DNA of 64,000 nucleotides, taken from Sphingomonas pseudosanguinis (GTDB lineage: Bacteria; Pseudomonadota; Alphaproteobacteria; Sphingomonadales; Sphingomonadaceae). The stretch lies in NCBI RefSeq assembly GCF_014196255.1, contig NZ_JACIDH010000003.1, positions 62,001 through 126,000 of the forward strand, read 5' to 3'. Shown here one piece after another: positions 24,786 through 34,134 of the stretch; positions within the stretch are counted from its first letter, which is position 1, and the number at the start of each line of letters is the position of its first letter. The translations under genes were made by a program, and so were the position numbers. Below the pieces are notes generated by a model. The model ran no database searches and had not been told where the DNA came from. It worked only from the letters and a program-made list of their open reading frames with translations.

Positions 24786-27080
24786 TCAGAAGAAGCGATA
24801 GCCGACCGTCAGGCGCCAGGTGCGGGTTTCGCCCAGCGGAAGATAGTTGGTGAAGCGCGTGGGCTGATAGGTGCGGCGGTCGAACAGGTTCCGCACGCCG
24901 ATATTGATGTCAAGATCGCCGACCGACAGGAAGCCGTTGAGATGCGCGAGCACCGCCGCCGGCGTCCGGTACATGTTGAGCATGTCGATCGCAGAACTCG
25001 ACTGCCCAGCGACCTGCCCGCCAATGCCCGCCTTGGCCCGCTCGCCGACCTTGTGCTCATAGGATGCGTACAGGCTGTAGACATCACGCGGCTGGCCGTT
25101 GACCGTGTTGCCCAGCGTCGCCGACGGCCGCAGGAAGCGGTACTTGGTGCGGGTGAAGGCGGCTGACAGCGACAGGCCGGGGATCGGATTGCCGCTGAGA
25201 TTCACGTCGATCCCCTCGCCGATCTGACCGGGAATGGCGATTTGGAAACGACGATTGATGGGGTCGGGTACCATCAAATTGGTCTGCCGGATGCTGAACC
25301 AAGACGCGTTCAGGAGCGCGTGGTTGTCGAACAGGTCCCATTTGATGCCCGTTTCGGCATTGCGCGTCTGGTTGTCGGGTAGACGGTTGCGGAACCGGTC
25401 GGTCAGGAAGTTCTGGATATAGCCATAAGCGAGTGTGCCGAACACCGAGAGGCGGTTGGTGACGTCGATGACCGCGCCGTAATTGGGCACCGTCTTGCCG
25501 CCCTCATAGGGATTGTTGGGAACCCCGTTGAAGATCGAACGCGACTTCATCTCGTTGCGACGCAGACCCGCCATCAGGTGGATCGGCCCAGACCCGACCA
25601 GATACTGGCCGTAATAGCCGCGCTGGGTCATGATCGACGTGGCGGTCGAGTTGAAATTCACCGCCAGCGGACGCAGCGCCGGTCGCGTCAGGAAGTTGTA
25701 CGGGAACATGGCGCCGTCGCTGGCATAGATCGCATCCACCGTCGCATCGACATGCGTCATGCCCGCGACCAGCTTGTGCGACACCGCGCCCGTATTGAAC
25801 GTGATCCGAGCGAAGGTGTCGAAGGCATCGTTCTTCGACGTCTGTCGCACGCCGCCCGTCGCGATCAGCAGCAGCCCGGCATTGTTGAGAACCACGAAGG
25901 GCGAATATTGCGCCAGCGTGAAGTGGATCTTCTGATGCTGGGCACGGCCGACGACGGTCAGCCAGTCGGTCAGCTTCTGCGTGATTTCCGCATTGAACTG
26001 CGTCGTCTCGATCTGGACGCCCTGGTCCTTGCCGCCGACCAGCGGGCGATCGAACGCCACGTCGAACGGTTGCTTGGTCGCGGTGTTCAGCACGGTATAG
26101 GGCGGCATGCCAAAAATCTGGTTGCCCAGCGTCGCCGAGACGATGATGTCGGTCGTCGCGTTCTTGTAGCGCAGGCCGGGGGCGAACAGATAATCCTCGT
26201 TCCCGCGATAGCCGCCGAAATTGCGGTCGGCGGTCGCCGCCGTCGCGACGATGCGGGCGCTGAAGCGATTGTCGTTGGACAGCGCGCGATTGGCGTCGAG
26301 CGTGCCGCGGATCAGCCCGAACGAACCGATGTCGGACGACACATGCAGCCGCTCTTCCGCATTAGGCTTCTTGGTGACGATGTTGATCGTCCCGCCCAGA
26401 TTGTCACCGCCCAGCAGGATGGCGTCGGGACCCTTCAGCACCTCGATCCGCTCGATATTGGCGAGGGGCAGCGTCGTACCGGCCGCGAACATGGCGCTGG
26501 AGGCGGAAGGCAGGCCGTTGACCGCGCCGTTGGAGTCGAACCCGCGCACCGTGAAGCTGACGCCGCCCTGCACCGTCGCGCTGTTGACGACGACGCCACC
26601 GGCATTGCTCAGCGCCTCGGCCAGCGTCTGCGACTGTTGCCGTTCCAGCAGCTTGGCCGAGATCACCTGCGTGTTGCGCGGCTGATCGCGCAGCGACTGG
26701 CCCAGACGCGACGAACTGGTCGCGCCGCGCACCAGCACGCTGGTCTCCGCCTCGTTGGGGCGCGCCGTCACGACGACGTCGTTGATGACCGCGATCCGGT
26801 CATCCTCGCCGATCTGCACGGCGACGGGCAGGCCGCGCGTGGCCTGCGCCACGGCGTCGCGCGCGCTGCGCGCATTGACCACCGGCTTGGCGACGATGCC
26901 GCCGACCGCATCGGGATCGATGTCGAGCGGCGTGCCCCATTCGGTGGCGATCCGCTGCAACGCCTGGGCGAGCGGCATAGCCGGCTGCGACACGCTGCGT
27001 TCCTGTGCCCAGGCCATGGCCGGCGCCGTGGCGGTGGCCAGCGCCAGCAGGCTGGCGACGACGATATGACGAGTAACCAT
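24786..27080 (-). CDS. TonB-dependent siderophore-type receptor with N-terminal STN domain
   Basis: A 764-residue receptor. After the signal peptide (AMAWAQ) lies a secretin/TonB short N-terminal (STN) domain, residues 30-100 (AMPLAQALQRIATEWGTPLDID). This is followed by the TonB box-like DVVVTARP, a plug (IERIEVLKGPDAILLGGDNLGGTINIVTKKP) and a barrel ending LTVGYRFF. STN domains normally signal to a FecR-type anti-sigma factor, and none is next to it. It is in an operon between an M16 peptidase (85 nt upstream) and the SbmA-like transporter. The ligand is probably a metallophore or peptide. Confidence 0.9.
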   Translation of the reverse strand: MVTRHIVVASLLALATATAPAMAWAQERSVSQPAMPLAQALQRIATEWGTPLDIDPDAVGGIVAKPVVNARSARDAVAQATRGLPVAVQIGEDDRIAVINDVVVTARPNEAETSVLVRGATSSSRLGQSLRDQPRNTQVISAKLLERQQSQTLAEALSNAGGVVVNSATVQGGVSFTVRGFDSNGAVNGLPSASSAMFAAGTTLPLANIERIEVLKGPDAILLGGDNLGGTINIVTKKPNAEERLHVSSDIGSFGLIRGTLDANRALSNDNRFSARIVATAATADRNFGGYRGNEDYLFAPGLRYKNATTDIIVSATLGNQIFGMPPYTVLNTATKQPFDVAFDRPLVGGKDQGVQIETTQFNAEITQKLTDWLTVVGRAQHQKIHFTLAQYSPFVVLNNAGLLLIATGGVRQTSKNDAFDTFARITFNTGAVSHKLVAGMTHVDATVDAIYASDGAMFPYNFLTRPALRPLAVNFNSTATSIMTQRGYYGQYLVGSGPIHLMAGLRRNEMKSRSIFNGVPNNPYEGGKTVPNYGAVIDVTNRLSVFGTLAYGYIQNFLTDRFRNRLPDNQTRNAETGIKWDLFDNHALLNASWFSIRQTNLMVPDPINRRFQIAIPGQIGEGIDVNLSGNPIPGLSLSAAFTRTKYRFLRPSATLGNTVNGQPRDVYSLYASYEHKVGERAKAGIGGQVAGQSSSAIDMLNMYRTPAAVLAHLNGFLSVGDLDINIGVRNLFDRRTYQPTRFTNYLPLGETRTWRLTVGYRFF

Positions 27081-27165
27081 GAAATTCCCCCCTGGTTGGT
27101 TTGACGATCGAAGGCGGCATCCCCCCGTTTCCCCTGCCTGTTTTCTGTCAGGATGCCGCCGCTCT

Positions 27166-29979
27166 TCAGCGTGCCGGTTCGATCACCTCCGGCACGCCAA
27201 GCCTCACATCGCGGAACTGGTCGCGAATCCTTTGCCAGTCGCCGACCACGACCCAATGGACGGTTCCCGGATCGGCGAAGGGGGCGGCGGCCCGCTCCAC
27301 CTGCCCGGGCGTCAGCGCGCGCAGCCGCGCCGGCTGGCGCACGACATCGTCATGGGGCAGGCCGACGGACCGCGCGTCCGCCATCGCGGCCAGCAGATCG
27401 CCATTGCCCTCCAGCCGCGCGGCGTTCCTGTTGGCCGCCATCGTCGCGATACGATCGAGTTCGGCCTGTTCGGGCGGGCGGGTGCCGGTCAGCGCCCGCA
27501 TCTCCCGGCCCAGTTCGACGACCGACTCGCCGCTATGATCGCGATCGACCGTGCCCGCGATGGTCCAGCGCCGCTGGCCGCGTAAGTCGTACACGCCCGA
27601 GCCGATGCCATAGGTCCAGCCCTTGCCCTCGCGCAAATTGGTCCCGATGCGCGAGGTCAGGTTGCCGCCATAGACCTCGTTGACGACCCAGGTCGCAGCG
27701 GCGTCGGTGCCGTCCGGCCGGTCGGCGGCGGGAAGCGCCTTGCCCGCGATGATATAGGTCTGGGTCGCGCCGGGCTTGTCGAGCACGGTGAGCGAGGGGG
27801 CCGCGCGGCCCGCCGCCGCCGGGATCGGTGTCGCGGGTGCGGGCGCCCCTTGCGCGGTCCAGCCGCCCAGCGCCTTTTCGAGAAGCGGCTTGAGCGTCGT
27901 CATATCCGTGTCCGCCGCGACATAGAGCGTCGCCTGATCGGGCCGCAGATGCCCGCGCATCCATTCGCGGACCGTCGCCGGATCGATCGCCTCCACCTGC
28001 CGGATCGCATCGGCGGCGGTCGCCGGCGGGGCATAGGGATGCCCGGTGCCGTAGATGGCGGTGTCGAGCACCCGGTCGGCCGCCGCACCCTGGTCGATCG
28101 CCTCGGCCCGCAGCACATCGGTTCGCGCCGATTTGAGCGCGGCGAGCGCGGCGGGGTTCATGTCGGCATGGGACAGCCCGTCCCCGAACAGCGCCAGCCC
28201 CTCGGCCAGCCGCGAGGCGTCCCAGGCATAGGTCAGATCGGCATGATCCAGTTCCACCTTGTCGCCGATCCAGCCGTTCAGTGCCCCGATCCGCTCGGTC
28301 CGGGCCAGCGCCCCCGCCGTCCTCGCCTTCGACGCCAACAGGTCCAGCGCGATCGGCGCGATCTCATGCGCATCGCCCGCGTTACCGCCCCGGTCGAAGC
28401 GCAGCAGCAGCATGTCGGTGATCGTGCCGGGACGCGGGACCAGCAGGACCTTCAGCCCGTTGGACAATTGCGCCTGCTCGGTCGGGGGGAACGGGATCGG
28501 CGTCATCGCGCCGAGCGGCGGCGGTCCCTTGGCGAGGTCATAGCCGCCGGACACCGCCTTCAGCGCCGGGCGGGGCAGAATGGCCAGATGATAGCCCGGC
28601 CGGCCATAGACCGCCGCCGCCACCCGGCGCACGCTGTCGGGCGTCGCGCTCCGGAGTTGCCGCAGATAGGTCTCGGCGTAAGCGACGTCCTCATTCCGCC
28701 GCGCGCCCCGCGTCAGCAGAAAGGCCTTGGACGACGTGCTTGCCTGAAGTCCCATCAGATACTGGATGCGCGCCGCCCGCGCGCTTTCCAGTTCCTCGAC
28801 CGTCGGCCCCTCGGCCACGAAGCGGGCGAGCACCGCATCGACCTCCGCCTCGACGCGCGGCATCTGGTCGGCGGGAATGCCCGCCACGCCAAAGCCCATG
28901 CGGCTCGACAATTGCCCTTCGTCGAAGGTGACGAAGGCGGACTGGGCGATGCGCAGTTCCTCAACCAGACGGCGGTTCAGCCGCGACCGCGCGCCATTGG
29001 CGATGATATGCGCGATCAGGTCGAGCGCGGCGATCTCCGGCGACCCCGCCGGCGGCGCGAAATAGGTGACGTACAGCCGCCCGTCGGGCACCGTCCGGAA
29101 CATCTGGCGGCGCAGCGGGCCGGGCAACGCCATCGACCGGGTCGACAGCCGATCGACCGGCAGCCTCGGCGCCAGTCCGCCGAAATAACGGGTGACCAGC
29201 GTGCGCGCCTCGTCCGCCGTCACATCGCCCGCCAGGATCAGCGTGGCGTTGGAGGGGCCATAATAGGTGTCGAACCAGCGCCGCGCGGTCTCCACCGTCA
29301 CCGCGTTCAGATCGGCCTCCTCGCCGATGACGCTGTGGTGATAGGGATGATCCGCCGGATACATGTCACCCAGGATCGTCGCGTCCAGCCCGCCATAGGG
29401 CTGGCCACCGCGTTGCCGCTTCTCGCTCAGCACCACGCCGACCTCGCGCCTGATCCGGTCCTGGGTCAGCGCGTCGCCGACATGCCCCATCCGATCGGCC
29501 TCGAGGAAGAGCGTCCGCTCCAGCGCGGCGCGCGGCACCGTCTCGAAAAAGACGGTCGTGTCCTGCGTCGTGGTCGCGTTCATGTCGGTGCCGCCCATGT
29601 CCTGGACCGACCGGATCGCCGATTGATTCCAATGCGCGCTGCCGTCGAGCGCCAGATGCTCGAACAGATGCGCATAGCCGTGCTGGCCCGGCTGTTCGTC
29701 TTTCGAACCGACGTCATAGACCATCGTCGCACTGATCAGCGGCACATGGCTGCTGGTCTGGACGATGACCTTCAGCCCGTTGGGTAGCGTGAAGCGGGTG
29801 ACGGGGTCGGTGATCGCGCGTTCCGGCAATCGCGCGGCGGGCCCCGCCTTTGCGCTCGCGCCCATCGTCCGTTCACGGGAAAGCACGCCCCCCACCGGGA
29901 TCACATGCATCGCGGCGGCGGCCGTCAAAGCAACAATTGCAAAAGCTCGTGCCATCCCGCGAACATTACTGATTGCCAC
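27166..29979 (-). CDS. Two-domain M16 family zinc peptidase (pitrilysin-like), exported
   Basis: A 937-residue protein with two M16 halves. The active first half has the inverted zinc motif H104LFEH108 (HxxEH). The second half (from about residue 500, QLSNGLKVLLVPRPGTITDM) lacks it, as in other fused M16 proteins. An N-terminal signal-like segment is present. The GTG start at 29979 has AGGAA 6 nt upstream; ATG 29955 is an alternative that gives MARAFAIVALTAAAAMHV. The gene heads the receptor/ABC operon. Processing of an imported or exported peptide in the periplasm is a sensible guess. Confidence 0.88.
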   Translation of the reverse strand: MAISNVRGMARAFAIVALTAAAAMHVIPVGGVLSRERTMGASAKAGPAARLPERAITDPVTRFTLPNGLKVIVQTSSHVPLISATMVYDVGSKDEQPGQHGYAHLFEHLALDGSAHWNQSAIRSVQDMGGTDMNATTTQDTTVFFETVPRAALERTLFLEADRMGHVGDALTQDRIRREVGVVLSEKRQRGGQPYGGLDATILGDMYPADHPYHHSVIGEEADLNAVTVETARRWFDTYYGPSNATLILAGDVTADEARTLVTRYFGGLAPRLPVDRLSTRSMALPGPLRRQMFRTVPDGRLYVTYFAPPAGSPEIAALDLIAHIIANGARSRLNRRLVEELRIAQSAFVTFDEGQLSSRMGFGVAGIPADQMPRVEAEVDAVLARFVAEGPTVEELESARAARIQYLMGLQASTSSKAFLLTRGARRNEDVAYAETYLRQLRSATPDSVRRVAAAVYGRPGYHLAILPRPALKAVSGGYDLAKGPPPLGAMTPIPFPPTEQAQLSNGLKVLLVPRPGTITDMLLLRFDRGGNAGDAHEIAPIALDLLASKARTAGALARTERIGALNGWIGDKVELDHADLTYAWDASRLAEGLALFGDGLSHADMNPAALAALKSARTDVLRAEAIDQGAAADRVLDTAIYGTGHPYAPPATAADAIRQVEAIDPATVREWMRGHLRPDQATLYVAADTDMTTLKPLLEKALGGWTAQGAPAPATPIPAAAGRAAPSLTVLDKPGATQTYIIAGKALPAADRPDGTDAAATWVVNEVYGGNLTSRIGTNLREGKGWTYGIGSGVYDLRGQRRWTIAGTVDRDHSGESVVELGREMRALTGTRPPEQAELDRIATMAANRNAARLEGNGDLLAAMADARSVGLPHDDVVRQPARLRALTPGQVERAAAPFADPGTVHWVVVGDWQRIRDQFRDVRLGVPEVIEPAR

Positions 29980-30009
29980 CCGCGTTTCCTGCGGTCAAAA
30001 GCAGAAAAG

Positions 30010-31449
30010 ATGACCGGCCTGTCCCACTCAACCGACCAGGACACTTTCGCCGCGACCGGCGGTCCCGATGCCCCGACCGGACAGACCGCGCGGGTCATCC
30101 GGACGATCGCACAGGGCATTGCCGACGGCGTGCTGATCGCCGACGAGCGCCTGCCCTCGATCCGCGTCATGGCGGACACGCATGGCGTCAGCCGCGACAC
30201 CGTACAGCGCGCCTATGACAAGCTGGTCGCGGGTGGCCAGATCTATGCCCGGCGCGGATCGGGCTTCTATGTCTCGCCGCCCGCGCTGATGCCCGCGGCA
30301 CCGGCGATCCGCACCGCGCCCGTCGATCTCGCGCCGTTCCAGCTGTGCCACTCCACGCTGCCGCTCGACCGCTCGCCGGGCAGCGGCGTGCTGCGCCACG
30401 AGCCATCGGCGCTGGAGGAACTGAACCGGGTCCTGAAGAGCGTGGCCTCCTCCGGCCTGCGCACCACGGGCTATGGCGATCCCGCCGGCTATCTGCCGCT
30501 GCGCGAACAGATCCGCATCAAGCTGGGGCTGGACGGCATCGACGTACCGGTCGATGCGATCATGACGGTGCCGGGCTGTATCGCCGGGCTGGGCGTGGTG
30601 ATCCGTGCCTTCGTCCGGCCCGGTGGCCGGGTGCTGGTCGAGGACCCGTGCTCCTTCGCGCATGTCGCCGCGTTGTTGTCGCAGGGGGCCGAAATCCTGC
30701 ACGTGCCCCGCAAGGCCGACGGCCCCGACCTGGATGTGCTGCGCCTGCTATGCGAACGCTATCGCCCGGTGATGTTCCTGATGTCGTCGCTGATCCAGAA
30801 TCCGACGGGCAACTGCGTATCGCTGCACACCGCACGCCAGCTGATCGAGATCGCCAAGGAATTCGAGATGATCCTGGTCGACGATGTCGGCCAGGGCGAC
30901 CTGTTGCCCGCGACCGGCGGGCGACCGGTGGTGCCGCTGCTGCTGCTCGATCATCTCGACCGCGTCATCCATGTCGGCGGTTCGTCGCGCATCCTCTCGC
31001 CCGAGGTCGGCGTCGGTCACATCGTCGCGGGGGACCGCTATCAGGACATGCTGAACCGCTTCCGCCCCCTGAACGGGCTGGGCAACCTGCAAATCCAGGA
31101 GCGCGTGCTCTATCGCTTCCTGGATGAGGGGCTGTACCGCCGGCGATGCGAGCGGATACGCGGGCAGCTCGCCAAGGGGACGATCGCGCTGCGCCAGCAT
31201 TTCGCCGGCATGGGGATCACCACGACGCCATCGATGGGCGGGCTGTTCCTATGGGCCGATCTGGGCGGCGGGGTCGACACGCTGGAACTGGCCAGGCGGT
31301 TGCTGGCACGCGGTTTCCTGAGCGCGCCGGGCAAGCATTTCCGCCCCGCCAGCACCGTCGCCTCGTCGGAAATGCGGTTCAACGTCACCACCACCAGCGA
31401 GGCAGCACTCCACGCGCTGGCGGACGGCCTGTCATCGCTCAGGGAGTGA
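30010..31449 (+). CDS. MocR/GntR-type regulator with degenerate aminotransferase domain
   Basis: A 479-residue fusion of a GntR winged helix (residues 25-92: RTIAQGIADGVLIADERLPS, SRDTVQRAYDKL) with a fold-type I aminotransferase domain. In active MocR proteins a lysine in a SK-type motif holds PLP. Here the matching segment is GGSSRILSPE, with Arg327 (codon 30988-30990) in its place, and the usual Tyr after the aspartate pair is Val (VDDVGQ). PLP cannot bind as a Schiff base, so the effector is probably different. Only 30 bp separate it from the divergent M16 gene. Confidence 0.87.
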   Translation: MTGLSHSTDQDTFAATGGPDAPTGQTARVIRTIAQGIADGVLIADERLPSIRVMADTHGVSRDTVQRAYDKLVAGGQIYARRGSGFYVSPPALMPAAPAIRTAPVDLAPFQLCHSTLPLDRSPGSGVLRHEPSALEELNRVLKSVASSGLRTTGYGDPAGYLPLREQIRIKLGLDGIDVPVDAIMTVPGCIAGLGVVIRAFVRPGGRVLVEDPCSFAHVAALLSQGAEILHVPRKADGPDLDVLRLLCERYRPVMFLMSSLIQNPTGNCVSLHTARQLIEIAKEFEMILVDDVGQGDLLPATGGRPVVPLLLLDHLDRVIHVGGSSRILSPEVGVGHIVAGDRYQDMLNRFRPLNGLGNLQIQERVLYRFLDEGLYRRRCERIRGQLAKGTIALRQHFAGMGITTTPSMGGLFLWADLGGGVDTLELARRLLARGFLSAPGKHFRPASTVASSEMRFNVTTTSEAALHALADGLSSLRE

Positions 31450-32698
31450 GCGGCGCGCCAAATCGCGGCGCATGCGCGAAGTCGGCCTTGGCGAAGGGGC
31501 GGTCACGGAACATGTACCCATAATAGAATTCGCGAAGGTCGCGGTGAAAGGCACGGATACGGTCTTGATAGGCCAGTTGCGCCGCCAGATCGGTCCGCGC
31601 CAGCCGCGTCAGCAACGCCTGCACCCCGACCGAGGGCAGCACCCAGCCGAGACTGTTGGCGATCGCCGCGCGCCGTTCCAGCCCTTGGCGATAGGCACGC
31701 ACGCGGTCCGCCACGCTTTCGTCGCCCAGCTGGTGGAAGGCGAAATACCATTTGTAATGAAAAGCCTGCGGCAAGGGTGGCGAGTCCGCCCATTGCGGGT
31801 GGCTGGCATAGAAGCGGCGCATGGTCTCCTCGCGCGGGATTTCCCAGGCGGCATGGACCCGCTCGCGCTGGGCGAGCGCGATCTCGCTCCCCTGCCCGAC
31901 CGGGACCGCGCGATTGATCGCGACATTGGCGAAGGTCGGGATGACCAGCACCAGCATCAGCCACAACCCGGCCAGGGTCGCGGCATTGGCGGTCGATCCA
32001 TGCCCCAGCCGCGCGACCAGGGCCGCAAGACCGATCCAGAACAGCAGATAGAGCGCGGCCACGATGACGATCAGCAGCATCGCGCCCACGCCGACCCCGG
32101 ACAGGATCGCCCCCACCAGGAACGGGACGATCAGCGCGCCGAGCAACAGCGCGAACCGTACCATCGCGCGGCGGAACCACAGCCGCCGTCCACCCGGCAT
32201 CGCATCCAGCATCCGCGCCCGCCCCGCCTCGCGCTCGCCGGACTTCAGGTCGTGGAACAGCGCGATGGCGAAGAGCGGCGCCAGGAACACCAGCACGAAG
32301 GAGAAATCGAACCGCCCCGGCAAGGCCAGTTCGGGGTTGAACGTATCCCCGTCATAAATTTGCGCCTCCAGCCCCAGCGCGCGGACGCGCAGGATATAGG
32401 GCGCGACATCGCGCATCCCGATTGCCGCAAAGGCCAGCGGGGCCGGCGAATCCCAGGTCGGGTGGAAGCTGTAATAGGCCGCGCTCCCGGCATCCTTGGT
32501 GCGATCGACATAGTCGGCGACCGCGCCGATATCCTCGGCCTGCGCCGCCGCCACCGCATCGATCGCGGCATGCTGACGCGCGACCTCGGCCATGCCCGCC
32601 GCCACCGCTGCTGCGCTGAGCAGCGCCATCAGGATCAGCGCGGCCAGCGCCAGACGCGAGCGCAGGAGCAGCCGTGTTTCGTGACGCCACAGGGTCAT
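31439..32698 (-). CDS. ABC transporter permease, DUF3526 family (second permease)
   Basis: A 419-residue inner-membrane protein. It has an N-terminal span (SRLALAALILMALLSAAAVA), a large extracytoplasmic loop (residues 35-140) and a cluster of spans from about 150 to 290 (FDFSFVLVFLAPLFAIALF; LLLIVIVAALYLLFWIGLAAL). A C-terminal extracytoplasmic tail follows. This layout matches the DUF3526 permeases that occur in pairs with one ATPase. The ATG overlaps the stop of the first permease (ATGA). Its 3' end overlaps the convergent MocR gene by 11 bp. The substrate is unknown. Confidence 0.82.
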   Translation of the reverse strand: MTLWRHETRLLLRSRLALAALILMALLSAAAVAAGMAEVARQHAAIDAVAAAQAEDIGAVADYVDRTKDAGSAAYYSFHPTWDSPAPLAFAAIGMRDVAPYILRVRALGLEAQIYDGDTFNPELALPGRFDFSFVLVFLAPLFAIALFHDLKSGEREAGRARMLDAMPGGRRLWFRRAMVRFALLLGALIVPFLVGAILSGVGVGAMLLIVIVAALYLLFWIGLAALVARLGHGSTANAATLAGLWLMLVLVIPTFANVAINRAVPVGQGSEIALAQRERVHAAWEIPREETMRRFYASHPQWADSPPLPQAFHYKWYFAFHQLGDESVADRVRAYRQGLERRAAIANSLGWVLPSVGVQALLTRLARTDLAAQLAYQDRIRAFHRDLREFYYGYMFRDRPFAKADFAHAPRFGAPLTP

Positions 32699-34134
32699 CG
32701 ACGCGCTCCGAGACGACGGGTGGCAAGGACCAGCGCCGCACCGATCACCACCAACCAGCCGGACAGGACCGCCAGCCCCGGCAGGCTGGCGCGCACCAGC
32801 GCATCGGGGCCGGCGGCGCGGAAGCCGAATTCGGGCAGCTTGCGCCAATGGTCGGCGGTGATCCGCTTGCGCTTGTCCGCCCCGGCATCCTCGGCGGTAT
32901 CGTCGGCATAGGTCACCGCCTCGGCCTGCAACCGGTTCAGCCGCTGGATCAGGTCGTAGCGATAGGCCTCGGCCTGTTCGAGGAAGCGACGATGCCCCTC
33001 GAAATCGGTGCCCGCCGCCGCCATCGACGTCTGGCGCAGCGCGATCGCCGGGCTGACCAGCCCGATCGCCCCGACCAGTGCATTCTGCGCCGCCTGCGCC
33101 GCGAAGTCGCGCGCGGCATAGTGATCGAACAGCCGACTGGTCAGCGCCTCGCCCTCCAGCGCCAACAGCCCCTTGTAATTGACCGGCAGGTCCTCGACGC
33201 GGGTCACGCCGTAGCGTGCCAGCGTCGCCTTCTTGAACTCCGCGAAATGCGGATCGTCGGGATTGTGGCTGTCGCCCAGGCGGCGCAGGTCGCGCGCGAT
33301 GGCGACATCGGTCTGCAACCGGTTGGCCAGCGGATAGGCGCGATTGGCGATCTCGGGCGCGACGCGCGGCAACAGCACCACCGTGACCGCCCAGACCGCC
33401 AGCAGGGCCAGCAGCGCGTCACGCCGCCGCCGGACCAGCATCGACACCAAGGTGACGATGCCGACCCACAGTGCAAGATAGGCGGCATAAGCGAGGACGA
33501 TCGTCGCCATCGGCCCGGCATAGGCCCCCGCCTGCCCCGCGATCAGCGCAAAGCCGATCATCGCGGGCACCGCGATCAGCAGCGCCACCGATCCCAGCGC
33601 CAGCAGCTTGCCCAGCACGATCGCACGCGCCGACGCGCCCTGCAGCATCAACGGGCGCAGCGTGCCGCGCTCGGTCTCTCGCGCCACCGCGCCATAGCCC
33701 AGGAAGATCAGCAGCAAGGGCGCGACCGCCTGCAACACGAAGGCCGGAGTCAGCTGCCCGAAGCGGATCAACGGCGAACTCTGGCGCACATCGCCGAAAT
33801 TGGCGGTATTCTGGCGATGCCCCTCCAGAAACATGCTGTTGCCGGTAAAGGCGTCGACCCCGGGATCGAAGGCGGCAAGCGGCCCCAGCGGCCGGAAGAT
33901 GAAATGGCCATAATGCACGACCCGGTGCGGGTGCCGATCTGGCTGCGCCTCGAAGGCATGGTCGGCATGCGCCTGATGCTGCGCGCGTGCGGCGGCGATC
34001 CCCTGTTGATGCGTCCAGGACGTGACGACCGCGACCAGCGTCAGGATGACCAGCAGGACGACAGCGGTCACCGCCACCCGGTTGCGCCGCATCAGCCGCA
34101 ATTCATCACGCGCGATCAGCGACACCGCGCTCAT
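32695..34134 (-). CDS. ABC transporter permease, DUF3526 family (first permease)
   Basis: A 479-residue permease of the same architecture as its neighbour. The first span is AVTAVVLLVILTLVAVVTSW. A histidine-rich loop (HQAHADHAFEAQPDRHPHRVVHYGH written in part as HPHRVVHYGH, residues about 68-77) could bind a metal. Further spans are PAFVLQAVAPLLLIFLGYGAVARETERGTL, partly, and LLALLAVWAVTVVLL. The sequence ARETERGTLRPLM is typical of ABC-2-like permeases. It is coupled to the ATPase gene by a 4-nt overlap. Confidence 0.82.
   Translation of the reverse strand: MSAVSLIARDELRLMRRNRVAVTAVVLLVILTLVAVVTSWTHQQGIAAARAQHQAHADHAFEAQPDRHPHRVVHYGHFIFRPLGPLAAFDPGVDAFTGNSMFLEGHRQNTANFGDVRQSSPLIRFGQLTPAFVLQAVAPLLLIFLGYGAVARETERGTLRPLMLQGASARAIVLGKLLALGSVALLIAVPAMIGFALIAGQAGAYAGPMATIVLAYAAYLALWVGIVTLVSMLVRRRRDALLALLAVWAVTVVLLPRVAPEIANRAYPLANRLQTDVAIARDLRRLGDSHNPDDPHFAEFKKATLARYGVTRVEDLPVNYKGLLALEGEALTSRLFDHYAARDFAAQAAQNALVGAIGLVSPAIALRQTSMAAAGTDFEGHRRFLEQAEAYRYDLIQRLNRLQAEAVTYADDTAEDAGADKRKRITADHWRKLPEFGFRAAGPDALVRASLPGLAVLSGWLVVIGAALVLATRRLGARR

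Noticed and set aside
27850..29787. 645-residue plus-strand open frame
   Set aside because: Antisense to the M16 peptidase with an intact HxxEH motif; shadow of codon bias.
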